A stretch of 64,000 nt of DNA from Onthophagus taurus. Taxonomy: Eukaryota > Arthropoda > Insecta > Coleoptera > Scarabaeidae. Under the pieces are notes generated by a model. The model was given only the letters and a program-made list of their open reading frames with translations. It searched no databases and was not told the origin of the DNA. The position numbers and the translations under genes were made by a program. The DNA lies in contig NC_091966.1 of NCBI RefSeq assembly GCF_036711975.1, positions 8,873,501 through 8,937,500 of the forward strand. Reading direction: 5' to 3'. Every line of letters starts with the position of its first letter. The first letter of the stretch is position 1. This document shows positions 23,401 through 35,455 of this stretch, piece by piece.

Positions 23401-26400
23401 AAATATTTAATGAAATTTTATAATCCTAAATATGTAACTTATTAATTTCCAGTTGAATTGAATTTAGAAAATAAGTCTATAAAAGAACCCCGTTTAACAC
23501 CAGACGGACTAACATTAATCTGGTTACAAAGATCTGCAAATGGACCACATGCGGCATGTATGAGTCTTATGAAAACTAATTTTCCCATCACTCCCGACGT
23601 AAGTTTTACAAATCCATTACAATTCCCTAAATTTTAATGTTTTTAACTTTTTTTTGTAGTCTGCTATTGATAATGTAGTTGACATTGTTCCAAATCAAAT
23701 TGATATCGATAATAACCGTATTTTTTATGGTTTATACAATCAAGGATTTCCAAATAGATGTTGGGCTTCAAATAGAAGAGTTTTACTTTCTACAAATCAA
23801 CAAAATACAATTGATTCTTATGTAATTAATATAGATACTGGCTGTATTACTAAATTAGAAGGAAATGATGGAAGTTTAATAATTTTGGATGTTCAAGATG
23901 ATGTTGTATTAGCTTCATGGAGAAATATACGGCAAAAAGATGTTTTGGTTATAGGAAAAATCCCGGAAACTGAGGAATTTTCAATCAACTGGGAAGAATT
24001 AACTGATGTAACTGTGATTAATGGATTAGAAACTTATAATTTTGAATATTTGGATGTTGTTCAACCAGAAGATGATATCATAAGTAGTAAATCTAAACTG
24101 AACTTGTCATTATATAATTTTATTTTTTTGGTAGAGAACTCAACTGCGATATATTTTGGTCCACAATCCGCTCAAGAAAACTCATATCCTCTCATAGTTT
24201 GGCCGCACGGAGGTCCCCATAGTGCATTTGCAAATTATTTCTTTTTGGAAGCCGGATTATTCGCTTCTTTAGGTTACGCAATGCTTTTTATAAACTACCG
24301 TGGTTCCATCGGTACCGGACAAACATCTGTCGACTTCCTTTTGGGCCGAGTTGGAATTAGCGATGTGGCCGATTGCATTTCCGCCACGGAAAAAATTCTC
24401 GAAAAACACCAATTTTTAAACAAAGAAAAAGTCGTTTTAATGGGCGGATCTCATGGAGGATTTTTAGTAACCCACCTCAGCGGTCAACGTCCCGATATGT
24501 TTAAAGCGGTCGTCGCTCGGAATCCCGTTATTGATATTGCTTCAATGAGTGTTATTAGCGACATTCCCGATTGGTGTTATGTAGAGGCCGGTTATGATTA
24601 TAATCAAATTGGCGAGCCTGATCATAAGATTTTATTGAGAATGAGAGAATTATCGCCAATTATGCATGCGCATAAAGTAAAAGCTCCAACGTTGCTACAA
24701 ATTGGTTCAAAAGATTTAAGGGTTCCTATGCATCAAGCTTTGGAGTATTATTATAGGTTAAAAAGTAATGGAATAAAAGTCAAGTGAGTTAAAAAGATTA
24801 ATTTTAAATTTTTAAAGTAATAATTTATATTTTTATGCTTAAGTTTTTAATTATATTATGATCATAATCAACTATTGGTTATAGAATAAACTTTACAGAG
24901 GTTTAAGAAATAATGATAGTGCAAAAGCGCCACTTTTTCAACTCTATTACCACTAATATCAAAAAATCCCAATAGTTACATTTTTTTCTGTTTCACAATA
25001 AATAAATCATAAGCTTGTTTATGATGTTGGTGTATTTACTATGGAAAATAAACTACGTCCCGTTGCTGAATACAACGTTGAAGTGATTCAAGATACACTC
25101 TGACTCAAAGATGTCAAATAAGCATCAAGAATACGGGCACTCCAAATCCTACTGCCGCAAAATATTTAAATACTTAAAATGTGTAGGAGGAAATGGATAA
25201 AAAAATTGGATACTGTAGAGTTGTAGAGAATGCGATGTTCACAAAGTATTACAAACAAATTATAGTCCGCACAACGTGAAAAGAAAAATGATATCCATCA
25301 AGTCCAACCCATTCATTTACGATAAATTCATTCAGGAGGAAATTCATTGTATACCCAAGCCCATCAATAACGTGGCTAAGCTTGAAGAAATGCTTACTTT
25401 AGTCATGGAGAAAATGGTTACAATGTTAAACCTACATACCGCCGTCGTCAATAAATTAGCGTAATGGCAATACAATCCAAATATAAGATAGCCATCTTGA
25501 ACCCCAATGGACTCCGACAACACTCTAGAGAACTCATAATATTTCGTAATGAACAAAGTATTAGCACTGTGATTTCTGAAACTCATTTTAAACTTACGAC
25601 TACTTAAGAATTCTAAAATATAAAGATCATAAAGGGAAGAAATTCACCAAAAACTGCCTGAAAGCCACAAATGTTATCATTGAAGATGAACTGAAACCAT
25701 CAACAATGTCAGTCATACACTGTCTATCTAAACATAACAATAAAAAAATACAGTATGTAGTATTTTTCAACGAATTGAGCAAGAAGTTTTTTGCAGGAAG
25801 CGATTATAACGTTAAACACCCAATGAACCAATTGAACCCCAATCAAGATTAACAACACCAAGAGGAAGGGTGTTAAACAAAGCAGTGAAAGCAAACAACC
25901 TACAGCAAATATCTATTGGCAAACCAACATACTGGTAGACTGATAGAGAAAAATCTCTGATGTTATTAACTTTAGATTCTTTAGGCCACTACGTGGTCAT
26001 AATAAATGTTCATCCCCAGATTCTAAGTAAAGGAAAACAACTAGAAAGTCCAATTGTGACGCATCCAATCTGTCGAAGCATATACAAGAGGCAGCCTGGT
26101 ATGCAATCCTTGAATATGAAATATCACTAGGCAGAAATGTAATTTCTTCATCAGTTAAAGAAAAATTTGCCTAAAAAAGAGAGTTGTGGAAGAGATGGTA
26201 ACAGAACGGCCGTAAACAAAAGAAAATTAAATCTAGAAACTGAAGAATAGAAAATCTTAATATGGGAAGAAGAGTATTTTACTAAAGTATTTAAAAATAT
26301 CTAAAAGAAATGTAATTAAACCTTTTCTGTCGCAGCTATTTAAGGAGTATGAAAGTTTCATAACTAGCTCTGTAGACGTGCCATTTCCTATGGAACTGCT

Positions 26401-28048
26401 TCACTGCAAGTTTACAACTAATGAAATAAAACAGGTCATAATGAAACAAGTAAATATACAAAAGCTTTCTGGATTTGATCTTATTACTGGAAGAATTCTA
26501 CAAGAACTATCCGAAAAATGTTACTAAGTAATAAATTTTATATTTAATGCGATTCTCAGAATAAACTATTTCCCTACCACCTGGAAAGTTGCTCAAATCA
26601 TTATGATTCAGAAATCAGAAGAAAAAGGCAGAAGAGATCACCTCGTATAGACTTGCTATCTATGGTCTCAAAGGTCTTCTAAACGCTGTATGGCAAGAGA
26701 GTCAATACTATAATAAAAGATATGCAAATAATCCCAGATCACCAATTTGACCTTCCCTACACACATCGAATAATAAATCTCCGCATATTTTGCATTGTAT
26801 TCTTCCTTATCTCCGTCCTCTCTTGCATTACCACAATTTCCAATTTATATTCCGTGTCATCAGGAGTACCTCAATTTAGCATTCTCCTGCGTTTTCAAAA
26901 CTAAGCCATCATTGGCGATCCTTTTTACATTTTTAATGACAACATTCGACATGACATTACACTTCAGACCATAGAAGCGTGATGCACTAGTTCAGCTTGG
27001 TACAGTGAACGAATGTTTGTACACTACAATATTCTCATTAAACAACTAAGTGTGTAATAACTTAAGTATAAGATCTATAATAATTAATTTAAAAGAGATC
27101 ACTGGAAACTCTACATGACTTGTAATGATGCAGAACATTTTGCTGATGCCTTGATCTTTATAAAAATATAAAAACTATGTTTGAGGCGAACTTTCAAAAT
27201 GAAAATTTCGATTAGTTTGCCTAGATTCAAGATCTATTAGGCTTCACCTGAAATTACTTCAGTAGAAAAAAGAATTTTATCAAAGTATCTTGTAATATCT
27301 TAGAAAGCAAAATTTGGCAGCATGGAATTGATATAACATAGGATTTCAATAAAAGGCGAATATTCCTTTCTAAGTAATAAGACTTTCATCCAAGAAGTAA
27401 AAGCAGTATTTACATAATCCATTGGAGATGTTGAGGAATCTCTTCCTTAATCTTGAGGAATCTTCCCAAATGTGCGTTTTATGAAACTATATCAACCACC
27501 GAAACATATCACAAAGTAGAAAACATTCTCACTGATTGCTGACTTCTATATTAAATTTAACACCGCGAATTAATTCTTTTAGAGCCACTTTTAGATGAGA
27601 TTTCAAGCCCAGAATATCTTTCGAATTTTTGCTTCTACTATTTCTTAGTTATAATATATGTATTTGAGGTATGATTATACATTAAATTGGGGTTTACTTC
27701 AGACAAGAATGAGTTTCTATTTTTCTTTCTTTCTTTCGTTGTTTTTATTAATTTTTTTGTTGATTCAAGTGTATATTAATATAAAATTTAATCTTTATTT
27801 TCTAACATATGCGAAAATTATATAAGATGTTCCCCACAACATACTTTATATCTCCTCAATTTAAATTTTGTCCACTTTGAAGTTGTGATATTTTTATTAT
27901 CAATTATGTTTTATCTAATTTGTTTATTGCTCATTCTAGAATGAATTTGTATGATGATAACCATCCTCTGGGCAATGTTACCAATGAAGTGGATAATTTA
28001 ATCAATGGAGCATTATGGTTTGAAGAACACATCAATGGGACGTTGTAA
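20495..28048 (+). CDS. APEH: Acylaminoacyl-peptidase (acylamino-acid-releasing enzyme), seven exons
   Basis: Cytosolic serine peptidase of the prolyl oligopeptidase family (S9C) that removes N-acylated residues from short peptides. Exons: 20495-20509, 20571-20776, 20826-20977, 21035-21460, 23453-23598, 23660-24783 and 27940-28048. All have GT-AG borders and matching phases, giving 725 residues (human enzyme 732). The N-terminal part fits the family's beta-propeller. The C-terminal alpha/beta-hydrolase domain has the oxyanion-side motif WPHGGPHS, the nucleophile Ser579 in GGSHGG, Asp667 in GSKDLRVP and His698 in DDNHPLG. The catalytic His is in the last exon, behind a 3.15-kb intron filled by a Jockey relic. 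A 2-kb intron holds an antisense hAT relic. AATAAA lies at 28158. The first coding exon has only five codons. Confidence 0.95.
21490..23100 (-). mobile_element. hAT transposon relic, antisense in an APEH intron
   Basis: On the minus strand 22460-21627 is an open stretch of 277 codons with hAT transposase features. TDNASAM lies just upstream in the same frame, then CIAHTLNLLIGDI, INPIHLAANILDP and the C-terminal dimerisation signature PASSAATERNFST. Upstream (22461-23000) the frame is broken by several stops, so it is a pseudogene. Boundaries are approximate and I could not identify both terminal repeats. Orientation opposite to the host gene is common for retained intronic insertions. Confidence 0.8.
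24950..27660 (+). mobile_element. Jockey-clade LINE relic, sense, in the last APEH intron
   Basis: Plus-strand frames show an endonuclease start (KIAILNPNGLRQHSREL, then VISETHF near 25560). Reverse-transcriptase blocks follow: KLSGFDLITGRILQEL near 26470, INYFPTTWKVAQIIMIQKSE near 26570 and SSGVPQFSILL near 26860. Frames are interrupted by many stops and shifts, so it is dead. The motifs match the Jockey type. Boundaries are approximate. It accounts for most of the intron that separates the catalytic His codon from the rest of APEH. Confidence 0.75.
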
Positions 28049-28157
28049 GTGGAAACAAAGATCATTATAATAATTTTTTATTCTAATAAGACTTGAAAGA
28101 AAGTAGCATTTATATCAAGTTAGTTTTATGTTTCTTGTAAAGCATTAATTAAAATTA

Positions 28158-28163
28158 AATAAA
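28158..28163 (+). terminator. APEH: Poly(A) signal of APEH
   Basis: AATAAA 110 bp after the APEH stop codon, the first canonical signal downstream. Confidence 0.6.
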
Positions 28164-28619
28164 AAGAAATTAAAAAATATGTATCTAATGTTTTATTAAA
28201 AACATCGAAGTTTACGAAAGATTATGTTAAAAACAAATACAAGTAATTTTCCTTATTATTGCTTAAGAAAAAAATCGTAAAATCAAAATGCGATTGTAAC
28301 ATTTTAGAAAAACAACTTTTTGATAATATGGCAAGGCACACACAAGCAAATTTATCATTAATCCGAACTAATTAAAATTAAATTTACATTAAATCCGAAT
28401 TATCATTCCTACAATCAAAACAGTTCAATAATTCATGAACGTTATCTTAAAATCGATAATTAAATTGAGACTAAATCATGTTACGTGTTGATATTATCGC
28501 AACGTGTAGTCTAAGCCTTAAAATACAAGGTCAACGTTGAGCCGTCAAACGTCAAATCGAATTATCGAAAACGTCACAGATAATTTCGAAAAAACAGTAT
28601 TGATATTGCCTCATCATAT
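28164..28619 (+). other. Intergenic space and Idh promoter region
   Basis: AT-rich sequence between the APEH poly(A) signal and the inferred Idh leader. No gene was seen. Confidence 0.4.
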
Positions 28620-28675
28620 ACATATATTTGTAATCCTTGCAACAACCGGCTTCGTATTTCTTCATCGAAAACTAG
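28620..28675 (+). other. Idh: Putative 5' UTR exon of Idh
   Basis: A donor ACTAG|GTAAAT at 28675/28676 and an acceptor TTTTAG before 28986 define a 310-bp leader intron, with the ATG 11 bp into the next exon. The 5' limit of the exon is a guess. Confidence 0.45.
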
Positions 28676-28996
28676 GTAAATTTCATACTATTTAAACAAG
28701 AAATACCTCAAAATAATAAAAGCGTGATTGACCATTTCGTTACGGTATACAATCGACGACCTTTGCCCCTTTTTGTAATTTAATTCAAACAAGACACGTC
28801 GACGTAACTCTCTCACTATAATACAGCAAAGTCATTCCCGTAATTATTACCTTTTAGTGTGTAAAAGTGATAAGACGTAGTTATTAAATCAGGTACAAAA
28901 ATAGTTGTATTTTCCAAGTTATTTTCTTATTTATTACATCATTTTCATTCAAAAATCAATTCAAATAAATCGTTAAAAATTTTAGAATCATCCAAG

Positions 28997-30232
28997 ATGA
29001 ATAAAATCAAGGCAGGACCAGTTGTAGACGTCCTTGGGGATGAAATGACAAGAATCATTTGGGATGCCATCAAAGACAAACTAATTCTTCCTTTCCTCGA
29101 TATTGAACTTCACGTTTACGATCTTGGAATCGAACACCGAGATAAAACTGAAGATCAAGTTACAATTGATTGTGCCGAAGCTATTAAAAAGTACAACGTT
29201 GGTATTAAATGTGCTACAATTACCCCCGATGAGAAACGAGTTGAAGAATTCAACTTAAAACAAATGTGGAAATCGCCAAATGGAACAATAAGAAATATTT
29301 TGGGTGGAACTGTTTTTAGGGAAGCTATTATTTGTAAAAATATTCCTCGTTTAGTAACTTGCTGGAATGAACCAATTATTATTGGTCGTCATGCTCATGC
29401 CGATCAATATAAAGCAACTGATTTTGTTGTACCTGGTCCGGGTAAATTAGAAATTGTATTTTCAGGTGCCGGTGGTGAACAAATTAAACATGTCGTTCAC
29501 GATTATAAAGGTCCTGGAGTTGCTTTAGCTATGTACAATACAGACGCCTCTATAATCGATTTTGCTCATTCCTCATTTAATTATGCCTTAAATAGAGGAT
29601 ATCCTCTTTATTTAAGTACTAAGAATACCATTTTAAAGAAATATGATGGCCGTTTCAAGGATATTTTCCAAGAGATTTATGATAAACAGTACAAAAAAGA
29701 ATTTGAAGCCAAAAAAGTGTGGTACGAACATCGTTTAATAGACGATATGGTTGCTTATGCAATGAAATCAGAGGGCGGATTTGTTTGGGCATGTAAAAAT
29801 TATGATGGTGATGTTCAATCAGATTCTGTAGCTCAGGGATATGGATCTTTAGGTCTGATGACATCTGTGTTAGTTTGTCCGGATGGTAAAACTGTCGAAG
29901 CAGAAGCCGCTCATGGAACTGTTACAAGACACTATCGTTTACACCAAAAGGGACAAGAAACGTCAACAAATTCGGTCGCTTCGATTTTCGCTTGGACCAG
30001 AGGATTATTACATCGTGCTAAACTAGATAATAATACCGCCTTAACTAAATTTGCCAACACATTGGAGGAAGTTTGTATTGAAACTATTGAAGCTGGGTAC
30101 ATGACTAAAGATCTGGCTATTTGTATTAAGGGTATGAACAATGTAAAGAGAAGCGATTATTTGGAAACGTTTGAGTTCATTGATAAAGTCGCTGAGAATT
30201 TAAAGAAAAAATTATTGTCTTCTAGTCTTTAA
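28997..30232 (+). CDS. Idh: NADP-dependent isocitrate dehydrogenase, cytosolic type
   Basis: Oxidatively decarboxylates isocitrate to 2-oxoglutarate while making NADPH. Single coding exon, 411 residues, collinear with human IDH1 over its length. Substrate-binding residues are present: Ser93, Asn95, Arg99, Arg108 and Arg131 (in [11 protein letters not shown]), plus Tyr138. Metal-binding Asp250, Asp272 and Asp276 are present. HGTVTRHYR at 306-314 is the NADP-selective loop. No mitochondrial presequence is present and the start aligns with cytosolic enzymes. The C terminus ends SSSL rather than a standard SKL/AKL peroxisomal signal. A 5' UTR intron and AATAAA at 30389 frame the gene. The downstream DNA is a tandem duplication that starts inside this exon at 29902. 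The frame is intact. Confidence 0.97.
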   Translation: MNKIKAGPVVDVLGDEMTRIIWDAIKDKLILPFLDIELHVYDLGIEHRDKTEDQVTIDCAEAIKKYNVGIKCATITPDEKRVEEFNLKQMWKSPNGTIRNILGGTVFREAIICKNIPRLVTCWNEPIIIGRHAHADQYKATDFVVPGPGKLEIVFSGAGGEQIKHVVHDYKGPGVALAMYNTDASIIDFAHSSFNYALNRGYPLYLSTKNTILKKYDGRFKDIFQEIYDKQYKKEFEAKKVWYEHRLIDDMVAYAMKSEGGFVWACKNYDGDVQSDSVAQGYGSLGLMTSVLVCPDGKTVEAEAAHGTVTRHYRLHQKGQETSTNSVASIFAWTRGLLHRAKLDNNTALTKFANTLEEVCIETIEAGYMTKDLAICIKGMNNVKRSDYLETFEFIDKVAENLKKKLLSSSL

Positions 30233-30388
30233 ACATTTTTTTTTTACAATTCTTTATAAAGGGAATTCTTGTATACACATTTTCAATTGAAATTATCACC
30301 TATTTTTTTTAAATGTTTTTATTTAGATAAGGTTTAATGGGAGACTTTTTTTATGAACAAGGTCCAATGTACAATTAAAAAAATATAA

Positions 30389-30394
30389 AATAAA
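30389..30394 (+). terminator. Idh: Poly(A) signal of Idh
   Basis: AATAAA 157 bp after the stop. A duplicate of this signal and its surroundings lies at 31785-31790. Confidence 0.65.
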
Positions 30395-30639
30395 CCGTTT
30401 TTTGTAAAAAGGCTTACTTTTTTAATCCTCTGTATTAATTCTTAATCATCTGTCTCACTACAAAGATGTTTTTGATTGGTATCTGTTTCTTAAATAGCTT
30501 TAAAGATAAGATAAATCAATGTTAAAATTAATTAATTTTATTTTCCTATATTATCTACTTCTTTATTTGTTTAGATCATTAAATTTTTTAAGTAATCATA
30601 TTTATTTCATCAGCTTAATCATCATATATCAGCTTCTCC

Positions 30640-31370
30640 CCATCATCACCATTGGTGGGTCTTGGCCTGTTCTAGGATCAAATACCATTCTCTTCAATCT
30701 CGTGCCTAGTCCTTCCAGTTTCTAACTTCCAGCATTTTTAGACTTTCTTCTACCTGATCTTTATATCTGCTTCTAGGCCTGCCTCTCTTGCAAGGTCCAA
30801 TAACTGCTTGGCGGAACATTTGCTTTGACGGTTCCCCGTCATCCATCCTTCCTAGATGGCCGAGCCACCTTAACCTATTAGTTTTGATGGTTTGTACAAT
30901 ATTCGGTTCGTCCTGAATACCCCTATATATGTGGCGGAGTATCTTTCTTTCAAAGCAGGCTTTGAGAATCAGTTGGAAAAATAAAGGATTTACGACATAA
31001 TCAAAAAGTTTTAAGGAAATAACCTTTATGAACACCCCCTGTATAGCATTGATCCCGAGGTTGCATATTATCAAAAGTGATCTTAAACAATTTCTCATGA
31101 TAACATTGCACAGATTGCTATTCCAGTTCTTGTAGTTGGCGTTTCATATATTTTCTTTTTTCGTTTTATTAGTATTAATTTTTCCTCCAGTCTCAGTTGC
31201 TTGTAATGTTCTTGCATTTGTCTGGTTCTTCTACCCTGCAGTCTCATATATGCCTGATTCTTCCTTTGTTTAGCCTGCAGGCACTCATCATCATACCATT
31301 CTGAACCCCTATGCCTTTGCCTTTGTTTTCCCATTACTTTCATTGCAGCTCTCCCCACTTCAATTTTTTA
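30640..31370 (-). mobile_element. Non-LTR retrotransposon fragment, copy 1
   Basis: The minus strand encodes a segment after the endonuclease (GSEWYDDECLQAKQRKNQAY at about 31300). After a deletion comes the C-terminal tail (RHIYRGIQDEPN, TIKTNRLRWLGHLGRMDDGE, RGRPRSRYKDQVEE). This tail is typical of endonuclease/reverse-transcriptase LINEs common in insects. The polymerase core is missing. A fragment ending ACACCCCCTGTAT near 31035-31045 looks like the end of a further small insertion. Confidence 0.75.
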
Positions 31371-31984
31371 ACTTAAAGTCCATAAATAGATTGTGGTAAA
31401 TGTTCACTCCCAACAGTACGGTAAGGCTTTATTGAATTCAGGGTCTACATCAGGATCAGGGAAGACAAAAAGAAATAAGGTAGTCGTTTTTTATCTTGTA
31501 AGCGTCATTCGAAGATATTAAACCTTACAAAAGTGGAGTACTAAAAGATTTATCATATCATTTTTTTTCTAATAAAATAATTAAAGAATTGTTACATTAC
31601 AGAAGCCGCTCATGGAACTGTTGAAATTTGATTTTATACAAATCTTTATAAAAGGAATCCTTGTATACACATTTTCAATTGAAATTATCACCTATCTTTT
31701 GTAATGTTTTTATTTGTGTAAGGTTTAATGGGAGACTTTTTTTTTATAAACAAGGTCCAATATACAATAAATTAAAAAATATAAAATAAACCGTTTTTTG
31801 TAAAAAAGCTTACTTTTTTAATACTCTGTATTAATTCTTACTACAAAGATGTTTTTGATTGGTATCTTTTTTTTAAATAGCTTTAAAGATAAGATAAATT
31901 TAATGTTAAAATTAATTAGTTTGATTTTCCTATATTATCTACTTCTTTATTTATTTAGATCATTGGATTTTTTTAAGTAATCAC

Positions 31985-34860
31985 GATTACTTAATCAGCT
32001 TAATCATCATTTATCAGCTTCTCCCCATCATCACCACACCTCCTAGTGGGTCGTTCTAAGATCAACTTGCACTTTCTTCTATCTCGTGCCTAGTCCTTCC
32101 AGTTTTTAACTTCCAGCATTTTAAAACTTTCTTCTACCTGGTCTTTATATCTGCTTCTAGGCCTGCCTCTCTTGCAGGGTCCAAAAACTGTTTGGCGGAA
32201 CATTTGCTTTGGCGGTTCCCCGTCATCCATCCTTTCTAGATGCCCGAGCCCTTAACCTGTTGATTTTGATGGTTTGTACAATATTCGGTTCGTCCTGAAT
32301 ACCCCTATATACAGTCTGTCCGTGAAGTAACGGATATAGGCGATAAAATCATTATGAACGGTTTATGGAAAAATCCCTGAGAGGGGTCTAAAAATTTAAA
32401 TATTTTGCAACTTATTGGTGTAGGTTACAAATTTTTTCCGCCATTTTTAACTGAGTTATGACGTCATCGATATTTTTTTCAAAAGCCAATCCCCCATTTT
32501 TATTGCGGTATATGAAAGAAGATGTTTTTCTGAATCTAATACAGTCAATATTAATATTCGTTACATAAGAAAATTTTCGAGAAAAATTACTTCAATGTTT
32601 AATTATTTCAAATTTGCTTGACATGGAAAAAATAGCAGTAGCCATGAGTAACTATGGTAACCAACCATTTTAAACAATTCTCTAAGTTTTATAAGTGTCA
32701 AACACTGATTTAGTAAAGCTTGTTATTTCTTATAGCACTGATTTAAACTATTCTTACATCACTTTTGAGTTAATTTTTGTTTATTGTTTACTTTTATTTG
32801 TTTTCGTTGTTAATTTATTAAAATGGTACATTTTTTTTCAACCCCTAAGCCAAAGTACGGTAAGCCGCATTGTCACTAAATTTAAAAATCATGGGCGGGA
32901 TCTCTCGAAGTCTGGCCGACCAAATGTTTCAGATGAAGCTCAATATAACATTGTTATGGCTGTGCAAGAAAACCCTCATATTACGGTAAGGAATATTGGG
33001 TCGAATCTGGCCATTAGTAAAACAACGGTTCACAAAATATTAAAAAACCGCAAAATATCATCCCCGATAAAGTAAACCTCATTCATGAGCTCAATGAAGA
33101 TGATTTTGATAGAAGGTCGCAATTTTGTGAGCAGTTGCAACAATTGTGCACCGACGACGAAGATTTCGTTAAAAACATAATTTTTTCCGATGAGGCAACA
33201 TTTACATTGAGTGGGCAAGTTAACAGGCAAAATTGTCGGTATTGGGCTACCCAAAATCCACATTGGGCAAGAGAATCGCATACCCAATATCCGCAAAAGA
33301 TTGATGTGTGGTGCGGAATAGTAGAGGATACTATCCTGGGCCCTTACTTTTTTGAGGGAACCTTAACTGGAGAGAGATATTTAGGTTTTCTACAAACAGA
33401 TCTCATTCGTTCCATAACGGCCAGATTTCCCGATGATGTTGACCCAAGTCGATTTCAACGGCAATTGTTCTTCCAACAAGATGGCGCGCCGCCACACTAT
33501 GCTGTTCCTGTTCATGCATATTTAAATCAATTATTTCCCAATCAATGGGTTGGGAGAAGAGGGCCAATTGAATGGCCTGCAAGATCACCTGATTTGACTC
33601 TGCTGGACTTCTTCCTTTGAGGATATCTGAAGAGTAAAGTTTATACCACTAGACCAAATACTTTGGATGAACTAAAAATCAAAATCCGAGAAGAAGTTCA
33701 ATTAGCTGAGCGTTATTAATAACCTTCATATATTTTGTAGCTCTGCAATGTTTGAAGGCTTCTATGAGGTCTCTTTTTGTTCTAGCTATTATATCTATGT
33801 CATCGGCGTATGCTAGTATCTATACGCTTCTATTAATACTGGTTCCTCCATTTGCTATACCCGATTCTCTTACAGCCTTCTCCAGAGCGATGTTAAACAG
33901 CAGACATGATAGGCTCTCCTCCTTACGTAGCCCCACATCTGTCTGAAAGGATCTTGATAAGTTATTTTGGTCTTTCATTTTACACTCAATTTATGAGAGC
34001 GTTGCTTTTACTAATTTTATTAAATTTATGGAGATATTGAAGTCTTTCATTGCGTTATACAGTAACCTTCTATCTACACTATTTTAGGCACTTTTAAAAT
34101 CTATAAATAAGTGGTGGGTATCCATCCCGTATCCGTAGGTCTTTTCTTTTCTAGGAGCTGCCTTAGAAGGAAGATTTGGTCGACGGTTGATTTTCCTTTA
34201 CGAAAGCCACTTTGGTACTTGCCTACAATCTCTTCACAGTATGTTGATAGTCGGTCATAAAGTATGTCTAACACTTTATATACCACATTTCCCCTGTAGT
34301 TGTTACATACTGTTTGGTCTCGCTTGTTGTGTATAGGCACGATTATACCTATGTTCCAGTCTTTTGGGAGTTTTAAGTGCTTCCAGATTAGATCCACCAG
34401 CCTACATATATGATCCTTCAACTTCTTTATCCCATGTTTCAGAAGTTCAGACGGATTATGGTACTTCAACCTATTCACTGCTTTGAGTACTTCTTCTTCC
34501 GTGGGGGCAGTCATAAAGAAGGAGAGAAACTTTCATCTTCCGCGTCTTCCATGTCTTCCAAGTGTTCATTGCTGCTCTTCAAAATTTTCGGCCCATCTTT
34601 CTAATATTTGTGCTTGTCCACTCATAATCTCTCCTTCTCTATTTCTCACCATCGTCAGCCTAGGCTTAAAATTCCTTCTATTCTGGTTGACCTCTATATA
34701 AGACCTCTCTATTCCAGTTCTTGTAGTTTCATATTCTCGTCATATTCGCACTCATCATCATACCATTTTGAATCCCTATGCCTTTGCCTTTATTTTCCCA
34801 ATTCTTCCATTGCTGCTCTCCCCACTTCCATTTTTTTAGCTTAAAGTCCATAAATAGATT
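31985..34860 (-). mobile_element. Non-LTR retrotransposon, copy 2, split by a mariner
   Basis: Minus-strand order: about 34855-34700 start region, 34514-34101 reverse-transcriptase fingers (WNIGIIVPIHNKRDQTVCNN, YQSGFRKGKSTVDQIF), YADDIDII active-site motif near 33800, then after the inserted element the tail at 32310-32030. Several stops and shifts make it a pseudogene. It preserves the polymerase region missing from copy 1. Confidence 0.75.
32311..33712 (+). mobile_element. Mariner-like element (DD41D), 3'-truncated, nested in the LINE
   Basis: Begins ACAGTCTGTCCGTGAAGTAA after TATAT. No matching inverted end is found on the right, so the 3' end is lost. Transposase frames on the plus strand: a helix-turn-helix part (STVSRIVTKF, KTTVHKILKNRK) to 33075, then after a one-base shift VNLIHELNEDDF to 33712. 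Catalytic residues: FSDEAT, FQQDGAPPH and SPDLTLLD. I count 41 residues between the second and third Asp. TGA at 33618-33620 replaces the expected Trp in FFLWGYLK. It is not functional. Confidence 0.8.
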
Positions 34861-35025
34861 GTAAATGTCCACTCCCAACAGCACGGTAAGGCTTTATTGA
34901 AAAGGTAGTGGTTTTTTATCTTGTAAGCGCCATTCAAAGATATTAAACCTTACAAAAGTGGAGTACTAAAAGATTTATCATATCATTTTTATTCTAATAA
35001 AATAATTAAAGAATTGTTATATTAC

Positions 35026-35455
35026 ATTTAATTATCGCGAAGTAGGCAACCCAAATTACAATCAATTTTTTTTTAACATTACTAAATATATATAAACTAA
35101 TTTATTATTAATACTACTTAAAAACTTTAATATCTATTAAATTATATCACATATTTAAATGATATATTAAAAATTAATATTAAAAAGATAAGCAACTAAC
35201 TTCATCCTAATCTAGACAACCAACCTTGCATTTACAATTAACTGTCATTTTTGACACTTACTAAATTAAACTTTGTCGATTCCTTCTTTTATATTATTCC
35301 ATACAAAACAAATCCTTCTATTTACTATTCCTCTTACCACCTTTAAAATCATAAACGAAATTTTTGTTTAGAATTCAAGTTGATAAAGAAATAATTTGTC
35401 CGGTTTAAACAACGAACAAAGATCTTTAATCTGTTGGGGTGTTGGGTTTTGAAAA
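35026..35455 (+). other. Upstream region of DNTTIP1
   Basis: AT-rich space after the duplication. The leader just before the start codon is presumably the DNTTIP1 5' UTR. No other gene was recognised. Confidence 0.4.

Larger units (their letters stand above)
29902..31600. repeat. Tandem duplication, first unit (Idh 3' end plus LINE fragment)
   Basis: Sequence from the Idh coding exon through its 3' UTR, a LINE fragment and a flank ending ATTGTTACATTAC is repeated in the same orientation at 31601-35025. The flank of the second unit ends in the matching ATTGTTATATTAC at 35025. This unit has lost the central reverse-transcriptase part of its LINE copy. Confidence 0.85.
31601..35025. repeat. Tandem duplication, second unit
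   Basis: Opens with 22 bp identical to Idh codons (AGAAGCCGCTCATGGAACTG, then TT; 31601-31622 = 29902-29923), then skips the rest of the Idh coding exon. It continues with a near copy of the Idh 3' UTR (including AATAAA at 31785), the LINE in a more complete form and the shared right flank (34840-35025 = 31365-31600). A mariner-like element was later inserted at 32311. Confidence 0.85.

Noticed and set aside
29655..30141. Minus-strand frames across Idh
   Set aside because: They are antisense shadows of a conserved, intact enzyme gene.
28997..30232. Peroxisomal targeting of Idh
   Set aside because: The C terminus is SSSL, which lacks the basic middle residue of a normal PTS1, so I do not claim peroxisomal import.
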